Shown here piece by piece: positions 25,844 through 34,442 of a stretch of 57,703 bases of DNA. Each line of letters starts with the position of its first letter. Position 1 is the first letter of the stretch. The notes under the pieces are model-generated. The model ran no database searches, was not told the origin of the DNA, and saw only the letters and a list, made by a program, of their open reading frames with translations. Location of the stretch: positions 1-57,703 of the forward strand of contig JAEZHK010000030.1 of assembly GCA_023416655.1 (NCBI GenBank), written 5' to 3'. A program made the position numbers and the translations under genes. This DNA is from Bacillota bacterium (lineage in GTDB: Bacteria; Bacillota; Clostridia; Christensenellales; Aristaeellaceae).

Positions 25844-26881
25844 ATGGGGAAGCTTCGTATCGGCATCCTGGGAGCGGGCAACATCGCACAGAACGCGCAT
25901 CTGCCGGTCTATGAGGCCAGAGGCGACGTGGAACTGGTCGCCGTCGCGGACCTGAACCTTGAGCGCGCCCAAGGCGCGGCGGAGAAATTCCACATCGCCC
26001 GCGCCTACTCAAGCGTGGACGAGCTGCTTGAAAAGGAAGATCTGGACGCGGTGGACATCTGCGTCTGGAACCGTTCGCACGCGCCCTGCGCGGTCCGGGC
26101 GGCCGAAAAGGGCGTGCACATCCTGTGCGAAAAGCCGATGGCCTTAAGCGTCGAACACGCGCTTCAGATGAAGGAAGCCGTGGAGAAGTCGGGCGTGACC
26201 TTCATGATGGCGCTGCCCAACCGCTTCAAGCCCGAGTACCGGCTGGGCCGGAAGCTGTTCGATGAGGGCAGGCTGGGCGAAGTCTACTACGCAAAGACCG
26301 CCATGATCCGGCGGCGCGGAACGCCCTTGGGCTGGTTCACCGACACCTCGAAGTCGGGCGGCGGCCCGGTGATCGACATCGGCGTACACGTCATCGACCG
26401 CACGTGGTTTCTGATGGGCTGCCCCAAGCCTGTTCGCGTCAGCGCCATGACGAGCGCGCGCATCGGCGACTACAAGACCCAGGGCGTCAGCCGCTGGGTC
26501 GCGCTGGACAGCGACGTCACCGCCTTCGATACCGAGGACTCCGCCGCGGGCGTGATCCACTTCGAAAACGGCGCGTGCCTGCTCTTTGAGGTCAGCTGGG
26601 CGCTCAACGCCCCCCCGCAGGACTATACGCAGGTGTGCGGCACGAAGGCGGGCCTCACGATGGACCCGATGACGCTCTTCGGCGAGGAAGCGGGCTTCCT
26701 CTCGGACGCGGCGCTAACCACCCTGCCCCAGAACCCCTTCGAGGCTGAGATCGATCACTTCCTCCACTGTGTCCGTACCGGCGAGGCGCCCGAAGCGCCC
26801 CTTGAGCACGGCGTGACCATGCAGCGCATGCTGGAGGGAATCTATCAATCGGCCGCGCTGGGCCGGGAGGTAACAATCTGA
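25844..26881 (+). CDS. Gfo/Idh/MocA family NAD(P)-dependent oxidoreductase
   Basis: 345 residues. N-terminal Rossmann fold RIGILGAGNIAQNAH, conserved CEKPMALS motif near residue 95, and the C-terminal dimer domain with GGPVIDIGVHVIDRTWFLMG supplying the usual Asp/His. Family members oxidise or reduce sugars, inositols and related polyols; the substrate is unknown. ATG at 25844 is preferred over a TTG nine bases earlier. Follows the GH2-like gene by 18 bases, which suggests a carbohydrate-linked operon. Confidence 0.88.
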   Translation: MGKLRIGILGAGNIAQNAHLPVYEARGDVELVAVADLNLERAQGAAEKFHIARAYSSVDELLEKEDLDAVDICVWNRSHAPCAVRAAEKGVHILCEKPMALSVEHALQMKEAVEKSGVTFMMALPNRFKPEYRLGRKLFDEGRLGEVYYAKTAMIRRRGTPLGWFTDTSKSGGGPVIDIGVHVIDRTWFLMGCPKPVRVSAMTSARIGDYKTQGVSRWVALDSDVTAFDTEDSAAGVIHFENGACLLFEVSWALNAPPQDYTQVCGTKAGLTMDPMTLFGEEAGFLSDAALTTLPQNPFEAEIDHFLHCVRTGEAPEAPLEHGVTMQRMLEGIYQSAALGREVTI

Positions 26882-26898
26882 ACACCAGGGGCCAGAGC

Positions 26899-27468
26899 AT
26901 GTCCTTTTATGAAGAATCCATCTTCGCCCGGATGAAGGGCATCCGCACGGAGAGACTGTACATCCGTAGGCTCAACATGCGGGACGCGGCCGACATGTAC
27001 GAGTACAGCAGGGATCCGCTGGTGGCGCGCCACGTCCTCTGGGACGCGCACCGCTCGATCAACGAATCGCGCTCGTACATCCGCTACATGCTGCGCAAGT
27101 ACCGGCTGGGCGAGCCGGTCAGCTGGGGCATCGAGCACGTGGCCAGCGGCAAGCTGATCGGCACCATCGGCTTCATGTGGTATCAGCGGGAGAACAACTC
27201 CGCCGAGGTGGGGTATTCCCTGTCCCGGGCCTACTGGAACCAGGGGCTGATGACCGAGGCGCTCCGGGCCATCCTGAACTTCGCGTTTCAGGACATGCGC
27301 CTGCACCGGGTCGAGGCGCAGCACGAGCTGGACAACCCGGCCTCGGGCCATGTGATGCTCAAGGCGGGCATGCAGTACGAGGGCACGCTGCGCGGGCGGC
27401 TTTTCAACAAGGGCCGCTATGTAGACGTGGCGCTGTACTCGGTGCTGAGAGAAGATCATCAGCACTAA
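26899..27468 (+). CDS. GNAT family N-acetyltransferase (RimJ/RimL-like)
   Basis: 189 residues with the GNAT pattern IRTERLYIRRLNMRDAADMYEYSRDP, IGTIGFMWYQRENNSAEVGYSLSRAYWNQGLMTEALRAIL (motif A region) and MLKAGMQYEGTLRG. Such proteins acetylate ribosomal protein N-termini, amines or small molecules with acetyl-CoA. The RBS is weak (AGGGG). Last gene of the NUDIX-led run; target not determined. Confidence 0.85.
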   Translation: MSFYEESIFARMKGIRTERLYIRRLNMRDAADMYEYSRDPLVARHVLWDAHRSINESRSYIRYMLRKYRLGEPVSWGIEHVASGKLIGTIGFMWYQRENNSAEVGYSLSRAYWNQGLMTEALRAILNFAFQDMRLHRVEAQHELDNPASGHVMLKAGMQYEGTLRGRLFNKGRYVDVALYSVLREDHQH

Positions 27469-27499
27469 ACCTTCTGCGCGGGCGCGCAAGGGAACAGAC

Positions 27500-27700
27500 C
27501 AAGTTTCGGCGTTAAGCCGGAAATAACTGGAAAGAGCGAAGGGGAGGCGGCAACCTGGCGTACACGTGCGAAAGTACGCAGGAAAAAGCCACGGCCGAGG
27601 ATTCCCCGGCAACCAGGCAAGGTTTCCATGCGTCCAAAGTAGGACGCCCCGCCGGAAGGGCGGCGTTTGGCTGTACGGGTCCAAGGTGGGCGCGGGCGCG
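27500..27700 (+). ncRNA. Structured 5' leader of cdaA, class unassigned
   Basis: The 258-base gap before cdaA is dense in stems: TTTCGGC/GCCGGAAA (near 27511-27530), GCGTAC/GTACGC enclosing a GAAA-containing loop (near 27557-27578), GCCGAGG/CCCCGGC (27591-27608), AACC/GGTT (27609-27622), and a perfect GCGTCC-N6-GGACGC (27628-27645) followed by a GC-rich stem and TTTGG. Blocks such as GGCAACC and AAAGCCACGG recall the c-di-GMP-I (GEMM) aptamer, but other conserved parts do not match. I see no match to the ydaO c-di-AMP class. Treated as a candidate regulatory RNA. Confidence 0.45.
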
Positions 27701-27726
27701 ATTTTACGAAGTGGGAGGGATTGGCC

Positions 27727-28593
27727 ATGTCCTTTGTAAGCGGCATCTGGCAGCAATTCCTCTCGCTTTTCTATAGCCTCTTCGTCCGGCCCGACTGGCG
27801 CAACATCCTGGACATCGCAATCGTCTCGGTCCTGGTCTACCAGTTGATCAAGGCGCTGGCCCGCACACGGGCCAACACGGTGCTCAAGGGCGTGCTCATC
27901 GTCATCCTGATCACGGGGCTTGCCGAGCTTCTGCAGCTGAACGCGCTGAGCTGGCTGCTGCTTCAGATGCTCAACATCGGCGCGCTGCTCCTCGTCATCC
28001 TGTTCCAGCCGGAGATAAGGCGGGGCCTCGACCAGTTGGGCCGCTCCCGCTGGCGGGCGATCCTCGGCACCCCCAAGGACGTGAAGGCCGCCGAAAAGAC
28101 GGCGCAGGAGATCACCACCGCGCTGGTGAACCTCGCCAAGCGGCGGGTGGGCGCGCTGGTGGTGATGGAGCGCGGGACGGGCTTAAGCGACGTGGTGGAG
28201 AGCGGCACGACGCTCGACGCCGAGATTTCGCAGCCGCTCATCGAAAACATTTTTGAGCCGAACACGCCGCTGCACGACGGCGCGGTGGTGATCTCCGGCC
28301 TTCGCATCGCGGCGGCGGCCTGCATCCTTCAGCTGTCCGACGACAGCTCCATCAGCCGCGAGTTGGGCACCCGGCACCGCGCGGCCATCGGCATTTCGGA
28401 GGCGACGGACGCGGTGGTTTTGATCGTGTCGGAGGAGACCGGCATCATCTCGGTGGCCAGGGGCGGGCGGCTTACGCGCCACCTGGACGCGAAGTCGCTG
28501 TCGGCCATCCTGATGGAATTGTTCGCGCCCGCGGACACCCTTTCGCTGTCCTCGATCTTCCGGCGGAAGGAGGGCGGCCATGAAGCTGAATAA
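27727..28593 (+). CDS. cdaA: Diadenylate cyclase CdaA (DacA)
   Basis: Makes c-di-AMP from two ATP at the membrane. 288 residues: three membrane helices in the first 95 residues, then the DAC domain with the active-site motifs LHDGAVVISG and GTRHRAAIG intact. ATG 27727 follows GTGGGAGGG. Overlaps cdaR by 14 bases. In most Firmicutes cdaA-cdaR-glmM form an operon; glmM is absent here. c-di-AMP controls potassium and osmolyte transport and wall homeostasis. Confidence 0.96.
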   Translation: MSFVSGIWQQFLSLFYSLFVRPDWRNILDIAIVSVLVYQLIKALARTRANTVLKGVLIVILITGLAELLQLNALSWLLLQMLNIGALLLVILFQPEIRRGLDQLGRSRWRAILGTPKDVKAAEKTAQEITTALVNLAKRRVGALVVMERGTGLSDVVESGTTLDAEISQPLIENIFEPNTPLHDGAVVISGLRIAAAACILQLSDDSSISRELGTRHRAAIGISEATDAVVLIVSEETGIISVARGGRLTRHLDAKSLSAILMELFAPADTLSLSSIFRRKEGGHEAE

Positions 28594-29866
28594 AGCAGGG
28601 GTTAAAAAGCTGCTGCCCCACCTGTGGCGGGCGCTTTCCCACAACTTTGCGTATAAGCTTTTGAGCGTACTGATCGCGCTGGGCCTTTGGAGCTATGTGA
28701 TCTACGCCAACCCGTCCATCACCCGGGACAAGGTGCTCTCCGGCGTGGACATCACCGTCACCGGGCAGTCGGTCCTCTCCAGCCGGGGCTTCGCGCTGGC
28801 CACGGACCTCGCCGCCGCGCTTTCCTCGGCCAGGGTGACGGTGCGGGTATCCCAGTCCGCCTACCCGCTGGTGTCCACCGACAACGTGCACGTGGAGATG
28901 GACCTTTCCAGCCTCCGAAAGACCGGCAAGCAGTCCGTGCGCCTGCGCGGCACCACCACCTACGGCACGGTCGGCCAGGTGTGGCCGGAACAGGTGGAGG
29001 TGGAGGTCGAAAACCAGGATCAGCGCTACGTGCCGGTCAACGCACAGATCACCGGGGATCGCGCCGGCGGTTACTGGTACAACGTCAGCCGCATCAACCC
29101 GTCGCAGATCACCGTCACCGGGCCTACCTCGCTGGTACAGCAGGTGTCCAGCGCCCAGGTGGACGTGGACGTGACCGGGCGCACCACCGCCGGCAGCCGC
29201 CTGGGGCAACTCCACCTGCTGGACGCCCACGGAGACCCGATCGAGGCCGACTACGCGCTGTCCCGCTCCACCAACTCCGTCACGGTGGCGCTGGACATCT
29301 ACCCCACCAAGCAGATCGAGGTGACGGCCACCCCCGGCGAATCGGTGAAGGGCAGCGTACGGCGCGGCTACACGCTGGAGTCCATTGAGGTCAACCCCTC
29401 TACCGTGATGGTCGCGGCCGACCAGTCGCTCCTCGACACGCTCGACCACCTGTCCATCGAGCCCGTCGACGTGTCCGGCGCCGACCGCCCGTTCACGCAG
29501 ATCGTGAACATCGCCATGCTCAAGGACATCAAGAACATGTCCAGCGACCAGGTATCGGCCACCGTCAACATCATCGAGCAGGAGCTGACCCGGCGGTACT
29601 CGAACCTCGAAGCCACGCTCAGCGGGCTGGGCGCCAACCTGAACGCGGCGTGGTCGTCGCCGAGGCTTGAAGTCCGGCTGTTTGGGCCGTATTCCGCGGT
29701 GCAGTCGCTTTCGAGGAACGACCTTGCGGTCTGGGTGGACCTCACGGGATACGGGCCGGGCGAGTACGACCTGCCTGTGCAGGTGAAGGTGGACAACTTC
29801 CCGGACCTCACGATCACGGCGGACCCCGCCACCGTCCGGGTGACGCTGACCGAAAAGACCGGGTGA
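28580..29866 (+). CDS. cdaR: YbbR-domain protein CdaR
   Basis: Membrane-anchored extracellular regulator of CdaA. 428 residues: an N-terminal membrane helix (about 25-44, NFAYKLLSVLIALGLW is the usual opening) and about four tandem YbbR domains of about 85 residues, recognised by repeated VSGVDITVTG, INPSQITVTGP, VNPSTVMVAA type strands. No catalytic residues. The start ATG lies inside the end of cdaA with GGAGGG upstream, so coupled translation is likely. Confidence 0.92.
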   Translation: MKLNKAGVKKLLPHLWRALSHNFAYKLLSVLIALGLWSYVIYANPSITRDKVLSGVDITVTGQSVLSSRGFALATDLAAALSSARVTVRVSQSAYPLVSTDNVHVEMDLSSLRKTGKQSVRLRGTTTYGTVGQVWPEQVEVEVENQDQRYVPVNAQITGDRAGGYWYNVSRINPSQITVTGPTSLVQQVSSAQVDVDVTGRTTAGSRLGQLHLLDAHGDPIEADYALSRSTNSVTVALDIYPTKQIEVTATPGESVKGSVRRGYTLESIEVNPSTVMVAADQSLLDTLDHLSIEPVDVSGADRPFTQIVNIAMLKDIKNMSSDQVSATVNIIEQELTRRYSNLEATLSGLGANLNAAWSSPRLEVRLFGPYSAVQSLSRNDLAVWVDLTGYGPGEYDLPVQVKVDNFPDLTITADPATVRVTLTEKTG

Positions 29867-29971
29867 CGCTGTCAAACCCCGCTTCGGAGGCCGGTGTCCG
29901 GGACCACTTCAATGACGCAGCCCGGCCCGCGCTCGCGGCTTCCGGCAAAGCGCGGATCAGGAAGGGAAAAC

Positions 29972-30925
29972 ATGCAGCAGACTGATTTTGCCGATTCCTT
30001 CATCAAGGGCATGCTGGGCTGGATCCGCTGGATCGCCAGTTCCATCGCCAACCTGTTTCAGACGGGCTCCGGCCGATCCGGGGACATGTCGGCGATCTCC
30101 TGGTTTGCCGACAACTGGATCAAAATCCTGATCGGCCTGATCGTCTTGGGCGTGCTGGTCGACTGGCTGGTGTGGATGGCCCGCTGGCGGCCCTACTGGG
30201 TATGGTTCCGAAGGCGCCGGGTCCTCCTGGACAACGAAGTGGAAGGCATCGACGACGACGACCTGATGCTGCACTACAGCGACATGGCGCCCGCCCGGGC
30301 CCGCCGGGGCTCCTCGGATTCGCTCGACATGGACGATCTGGACGACGATGAGTCCGGCGCATATGACATCGACGAGGACGACGATTACGAGACCGCCAGG
30401 CCCCGCGTCCGCCGCTATACGGAGGCTGAGGAGGACGGGGAGGAAGAGGACCGGCCGGACGAGCCGGACTTTGACGAACTCTACGATGACCGGAACGGCG
30501 ATTACGCCAGCCGGAACAGCGAGGCTCCCGAGGCGGAGGACGATGGGCAGGCCGAAGCGCCGGACGACCCCGATGATGACCTGCCCAGCCAGGGCCGCAA
30601 GGCGCCCCGCGAGGGGGCCAAGCGCCGGGGGTTGTTCAAGCGCCCGCGCAAAAAGGCCGACGCGGAGGAGGATCCGTTCAGCGTGGAGGGCGACTTCTTC
30701 GACGACCTGGGCGCGGACCCGATGGACGACATCGTCTCCCCCCGCGTCAAGCTGAGCGCCGACCGGAACGCGCAGGACACCTCCGTGTACCAGCGGCCGA
30801 GGCTGCTGCCGGGCGACGAGCCCGGCGCGGTGCGCGGCGCGGACGAGGAGGAAGGCTGGCACAGCGGCTACACCCAGCGCAGCGCCGAACGGGGCAGGCG
30901 CAGGAAGCGGGATGCTGGCGCATGA
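29972..30925 (+). CDS. Acidic membrane-anchored protein, unknown
   Basis: 317 residues. One clear membrane helix at about 51-70 (IKILIGLIVLGVLVDWLVW) followed by a basic stretch RWRPYWVWFRRRR, then a long disordered region very rich in Asp/Glu (residues about 88-220) and a basic block KAPREGAKRRGLFKRPRKKAD. The positive-inside rule puts the acidic tail in the cytoplasm. ATG 29972 has GGAAGGGAAAA before it. Its stop overlaps the ATG of the P-loop ATPase gene, so the two are probably linked. No family recognised. Confidence 0.75.
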   Translation: MQQTDFADSFIKGMLGWIRWIASSIANLFQTGSGRSGDMSAISWFADNWIKILIGLIVLGVLVDWLVWMARWRPYWVWFRRRRVLLDNEVEGIDDDDLMLHYSDMAPARARRGSSDSLDMDDLDDDESGAYDIDEDDDYETARPRVRRYTEAEEDGEEEDRPDEPDFDELYDDRNGDYASRNSEAPEAEDDGQAEAPDDPDDDLPSQGRKAPREGAKRRGLFKRPRKKADAEEDPFSVEGDFFDDLGADPMDDIVSPRVKLSADRNAQDTSVYQRPRLLPGDEPGAVRGADEEEGWHSGYTQRSAERGRRRKRDAGA

Positions 30926-31608
30926 GGCAGTTTGATCCCTGGAATGGCGGCCGCATCGCGGCGGTCGTCGGGCATTACGGCAGCGGCAAGACCGAGATCG
31001 CGATGGCGCTTTCCATCCGCGCGGCGGAGGAGGGCAAAAAGGTCAAAATCGTGGACCTGGACATCGTCAACCCGTTCTTCCGCAGCGCCGAGCAGCATGA
31101 GGCGCTTGCCGCCCGGGGCGTCGGGCTGATCGCGCCGCCCTACGCGCTGACCGGCGTGGACCTTCCGGTGCTTCCTGCTGAAGTGCAGTCGGTGTTTGAC
31201 GATCCCACCATCCACGCGGTGCTCGACGTGGGCGGGGAGGAGGCGGGCGCGGCGGCATTGGGCCGGTACCGCCCGCATTTTGACCGGACAGGCTGTAAGC
31301 TTTACTACGTGGTCAACGTGTTCCGCCCGTTTTCCGAGGACGCGGATCAGATCGTGCTTCAGATGGAGCGCATCGCGCACCGCGCGCGGCTCGCGCCTTC
31401 GGGCCTCATCAACAACTCAAACCTCGGCCCGTGGACGAAGCCGGAGCAGCTTTTGGAGGGCCAGAGGGTATTGGAACAGGTCGCTCAGCGCACCGGCGTT
31501 CCGGTGGTCGCGGTGGCGGGGGAGGAGAAGGTGCTGAAGGCGCTGGACGGCCTTAAGCCCCCCTTCATCCCGCTGAATCTCATGCTCAAGCCGGAATGGA
31601 TGGAATGA
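30922..31608 (+). CDS. P-loop ATPase of the MinD/ParA-like class
   Basis: 228 residues. Starts with AAVVGHYGSGKTEIAMALS, a Walker A close to the deviant SIMIBI type, then VDLDIVNPFFRSAEQ (Walker A' region) and VLDVGGEEAGAAALGRY (Walker B). INNSNLG near residue 165 is another landmark. The family is widespread in Clostridia but I know no established function. Overlaps the acidic membrane protein gene upstream (ATGA) and the glycosyltransferase downstream (ATGA), forming a tightly coupled trio. Confidence 0.8.
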   Translation: MRQFDPWNGGRIAAVVGHYGSGKTEIAMALSIRAAEEGKKVKIVDLDIVNPFFRSAEQHEALAARGVGLIAPPYALTGVDLPVLPAEVQSVFDDPTIHAVLDVGGEEAGAAALGRYRPHFDRTGCKLYYVVNVFRPFSEDADQIVLQMERIAHRARLAPSGLINNSNLGPWTKPEQLLEGQRVLEQVAQRTGVPVVAVAGEEKVLKALDGLKPPFIPLNLMLKPEWME

Positions 31609-32888
31609 TGGAGTTTTTCGAAAAATCGCTTAAATTCGTCCTGCCCGCCGCGGCGATGGTCGCGGCGGCGCTCTTGCTTCTGGTGTTCCTGTACCGGTAT
31701 TTCTCGCCGTTCTGGATGAAAGGCGCGACGTTCGAGGCTGCGCCCGTTCAGAGACGGAGTGACCGCCGCGACGGCCTCCGGCGTCTATTATGGATCGCCG
31801 CCTGGCTGGTCGGCACGAGGCTCTTCCTGTACCTGATCGCGCTCATCGGTTGCGCTTTCACCGGGCAGCTGGAGCGCTATCTCACGGATCCCGGCGCGTT
31901 CTGGGTGCAATGGGACGCCAACCACTACCTGCGCCTTGCGAACAACTGGTATGTGAACGAGGGCGACCCGCGCTTCCACATCGTCTTCTACCCGCTCTAC
32001 CCGCTGGCGGTGCGTCTATTCCAGCCGCTGTTTATAGGGAACACCGTGCTCGCGGCCACCGTGCTCTCCAACCTCTTCCTCTTCGCCGCCTGCTGGGCGC
32101 TGTACGAGCTGGCGAGACCGCTGTACCACGAGCGCGGCGCGCGGAACGCGGTCCGCTTCCTGCTCCTGTTCCCGACTTCGCTGTACCTGTCCGTCCCATA
32201 CAGCGAGTCCATCTTTCTGATGGTGACGCTTCTGAGTGTCTTGGCCGCGAGGCGGGACCGCATCTGGATCGCGGTCCTTCTGGGCGCGCTGGCCAGCGCG
32301 TCCCGCAGCCAGGGCCTTCTGTGCGCGGTCCCCGTGTTTTACGAGGCGCTGCGGCTGGAGGCGTCGGGCGGGCGGCCGAAGGCGGGGCGCGTCGCGCTCA
32401 GGGCGGCCCAGGTCTCGCTGATCGCGCTGGGTTTCGGGGCGTACCTGCTGCTCAACTGGCAGGTGACGGGCAACCCCTTCCAGTTTCTGATTTACCAGCG
32501 CGAGCATTGGCACCAGACCTTGGGCAGCGTCGGCCAGACGCTTCAGTACACCATCGAGAACGCGTTCCATTACGAAGACGCCTCCGGGCGGCTGGGCATA
32601 TGGATCCCGCAGCTCATTTCCATCGTCCTGGCGTTTGGACTGATGGGTGTGAGCTGGCGGCGCGTCCATCCCGCCGACGGCGCGTATGCGCTGCTCTATG
32701 TGTGGGTCTCGTTCTCGCCCACTTGGCTGATCTCAGGCCCCAGATACCTGATGGCCATGTACGCGCTCTACCCGATCCTCGTGATCCTCTCGAAGGGGCG
32801 CTGGCGCGCGGCGGCGGCGATGGTGCTCATGGTGCTAGGCACGGTCTACTGCGCGCTGCAATACGCGGTGTTTGGATCGCTGTACTGA
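31605..32888 (+). CDS. PIG-V-like polytopic glycosyltransferase
   Basis: About 427 residues with ten or more membrane segments. The loop QWDANHYLRLANNWYV and the later VFYPLYPLAVRLF, LLLFPTSLYLSVPYSESIFLM and ASRSQGLL match the PIG-V/Mannosyl_trans2 (GPI mannosyltransferase II) pattern, including the WD..HY acidic loop expected to bind the lipid-phosphate sugar. Bacterial members are thought to transfer a sugar from a polyprenyl-phosphate donor to an extracytoplasmic acceptor, which is unknown here. ATG 31605 overlaps the upstream stop; 31596 is an alternative. Confidence 0.78.
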   Translation: MMEFFEKSLKFVLPAAAMVAAALLLLVFLYRYFSPFWMKGATFEAAPVQRRSDRRDGLRRLLWIAAWLVGTRLFLYLIALIGCAFTGQLERYLTDPGAFWVQWDANHYLRLANNWYVNEGDPRFHIVFYPLYPLAVRLFQPLFIGNTVLAATVLSNLFLFAACWALYELARPLYHERGARNAVRFLLLFPTSLYLSVPYSESIFLMVTLLSVLAARRDRIWIAVLLGALASASRSQGLLCAVPVFYEALRLEASGGRPKAGRVALRAAQVSLIALGFGAYLLLNWQVTGNPFQFLIYQREHWHQTLGSVGQTLQYTIENAFHYEDASGRLGIWIPQLISIVLAFGLMGVSWRRVHPADGAYALLYVWVSFSPTWLISGPRYLMAMYALYPILVILSKGRWRAAAAMVLMVLGTVYCALQYAVFGSLY

Positions 32889-32928
32889 CGGGTAAATCCT
32901 AGTAAAAGGCAGGAAAGGCGGAAGGAAT

Positions 32929-33513
32929 ATGAAGAAACTCATCCCCATTCTATTGATACTGGCGCTAATTACGACGGTGGGGATCGTTGTGACCGCGGAG
33001 AAGCAGGATGCGGCGGCTCCGGCGGCCTCGGATGCGACCCAGGCCCCCGCGCCGATGGACAGCGCGGTCGGCGCGTTCGATACGCAGGACCTTGAGGGCA
33101 ATGCGGTGGACACCAGCGTATTTGCCGCGAGCAAGCTGACCCTCATCAACGTATGGGCGACCTACTGCCCGCCCTGCAAGGCGGAGATTCCGGACCTTGG
33201 CAAGCTGGACAAGGAGATTGAGGACTTCCAGGTGCTGGGCATCCTGATCGACGCCGGCGTGAAGAGCTTCCCCGACCAGGCCAATCTGGACCTGGGCAAG
33301 AAGATCCTCTCTGATTCCGGAGCGGAGTATACTAATATTCTGCCGGACCTGAAGCTCATCGACAAGTTCCTGACGAGTGTCTACGCCGTGCCGACGAGCC
33401 TGTTCGTGGATGAAAAGGGCCAGAAGGTCGGCGAGGAGATCGTGGGCTCCAAGAGCTACGACGACTGGAAAACGGAGATTGAGCAGAGGCTTGCCGAGGT
33501 CAGCGCGGGCTGA
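32929..33513 (+). CDS. TlpA-like thioredoxin-fold lipid- or membrane-linked protein
   Basis: 194 residues. An N-terminal hydrophobic segment (about 3-22) exports or anchors it; no lipobox cysteine. The redoxin domain begins at VGAFDTQDLEGNAV and contains the active site ATYCPPCKAEIPDL and the cis-proline loop YAVPTSLFVDEKG. It should act as an extracytoplasmic thiol-disulfide reductase. RBS GGAAGGA. It sits just upstream of an FNR-like regulator and a Fe-S repair protein, which fits a redox-stress module. Confidence 0.88.
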   Translation: MKKLIPILLILALITTVGIVVTAEKQDAAAPAASDATQAPAPMDSAVGAFDTQDLEGNAVDTSVFAASKLTLINVWATYCPPCKAEIPDLGKLDKEIEDFQVLGILIDAGVKSFPDQANLDLGKKILSDSGAEYTNILPDLKLIDKFLTSVYAVPTSLFVDEKGQKVGEEIVGSKSYDDWKTEIEQRLAEVSAG

Positions 33514-33536
33514 TGGACAACCGAACATGCTTTGAA

Positions 33537-33566
33537 GGCGCGGCGCATCCACCGGATGGCCGCGCC
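33537..33566 (+). other. GC-rich hairpin between thioredoxin and regulator genes
   Basis: GGCGCGGC at 33537-33544 pairs with GCCGCGCC at 33559-33566, with further pairing GCATCC/GGATG inside. No U-run follows, so it is more likely a processing or mRNA-stability stem than a terminator. Confidence 0.5.
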
Positions 33567-33611
33567 GTGATCGTTGCCCGAGTGCGAATCATGAAAAAGG
33601 AGGTGACGCAA

Positions 33612-34331
33612 ATGGACAACGGCTGCCGCCGGGAAAGCTGCCCGCACAACTTTTGCGTGCGAAAGGTACCGGTCTTTGCGTCGCTGAAAGGGGAGGACCT
33701 CTCGCGCGTCGCGACGCTGATCCGTCATCTGGAGTACCGGAAAGGGGAACGCCTCTTTTCGGAGGGCGACGCCCTCGACGCGCTGGTCATCTTAAATGAG
33801 GGCAGCGTCAAGGCCTTCAGGCTCACGCCGGACGGCCGGGAGCAGATTTTGTACGTCTTCTCCGAGGGCGACTTTTTCGGGGAGCGGAACCTGTTTGGCG
33901 GCCAGACGGCGGCCTACACTGTGCAGGCTCTTGAGCCGGTCAAGGTCTGCTCATTTACGAGGGAGAGCTTCCGCGCGCTGCTCGCCGCCCATCCGGATAT
34001 TTCCCTCCGGATCATCGAGGCGCTGGAGGAGCGGATCGCGCGCATGGAGAACGCGATGCAGTCGCTCGGCGTCCGCAGCCTCGACGGGCGGATCGGCGCG
34101 CTGCTGCTCGATTACGCCGAAAAGTACGGGACGGAGGTTCCGGAGGGCCTTCTGGTCCGGCTACCGCTCAGCCGCGAGGGCATCGCCAATTCCCTCGGCG
34201 TCGCGCGCGAAACGGTGAGCCGCAAGCTGGGCCAGCTGGAATCGGACGGCGTGATCCGTTCCGTGAGCAACCGGAGCATCCTGATCCTCGACCGCGGGGC
34301 GCTGCACGCGTCGGCGGGGCTGCTTCCCTGA
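33612..34331 (+). CDS. Crp/FNR family regulator with FNR-like cysteines
   Basis: 239 residues. Cyclic-nucleotide-binding beta barrel (about 20-135), long dimer helix and winged HTH with SREGIANSLGVARETVSRKLGQLESDG. Three cysteines lie at the N-terminus, Cys5, Cys10 and Cys15 (C-X4-C-X4-C), and a fourth at Cys113 in VKVCSFTRESF, the same strand position as Cys122 of E. coli FNR. This arrangement suggests an oxygen- or NO-sensitive Fe-S cluster; that is inference. ATG 33612 has a near-perfect AAAGGAGGTG. A matching FNR-type box lies before the next gene. Confidence 0.9.
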   Translation: MDNGCRRESCPHNFCVRKVPVFASLKGEDLSRVATLIRHLEYRKGERLFSEGDALDALVILNEGSVKAFRLTPDGREQILYVFSEGDFFGERNLFGGQTAAYTVQALEPVKVCSFTRESFRALLAAHPDISLRIIEALEERIARMENAMQSLGVRSLDGRIGALLLDYAEKYGTEVPEGLLVRLPLSREGIANSLGVARETVSRKLGQLESDGVIRSVSNRSILILDRGALHASAGLLP

Positions 34332-34367
34332 AGCGCTTCATAAAAAGTCTTCCGATGGTTTGAACTT

Positions 34368-34409
34368 TTGATCTGAATCACAGCTTTTCCTCCCCGGCTC
34401 TGATAAAAT
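34368..34409 (+). promoter_or_regulatory. FNR-type box and promoter of the RIC gene
   Basis: TTGAT-CTGA-ATCAC at 34368-34381 matches the FNR consensus TTGAT-N4-ATCAA in nine of ten positions. TAAAAT at 34404-34409 is a fair -10; with a start site seven bases after it (34416) the box is centred at -41.5, the classical class II activator position. No good -35 is present, as expected for an activator-dependent promoter. Confidence 0.72.
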
Positions 34410-34442
34410 CACATCAGAGATCAGGAACCGGAGGAATTCAAA

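Noticed and set aside
27500..27700. Assigning the cdaA leader as a ydaO c-di-AMP or c-di-GMP-I riboswitch
   Set aside because: Only scattered blocks agree; the conserved cores of both classes are not intact by eye, so it is left as an unassigned structured leader.
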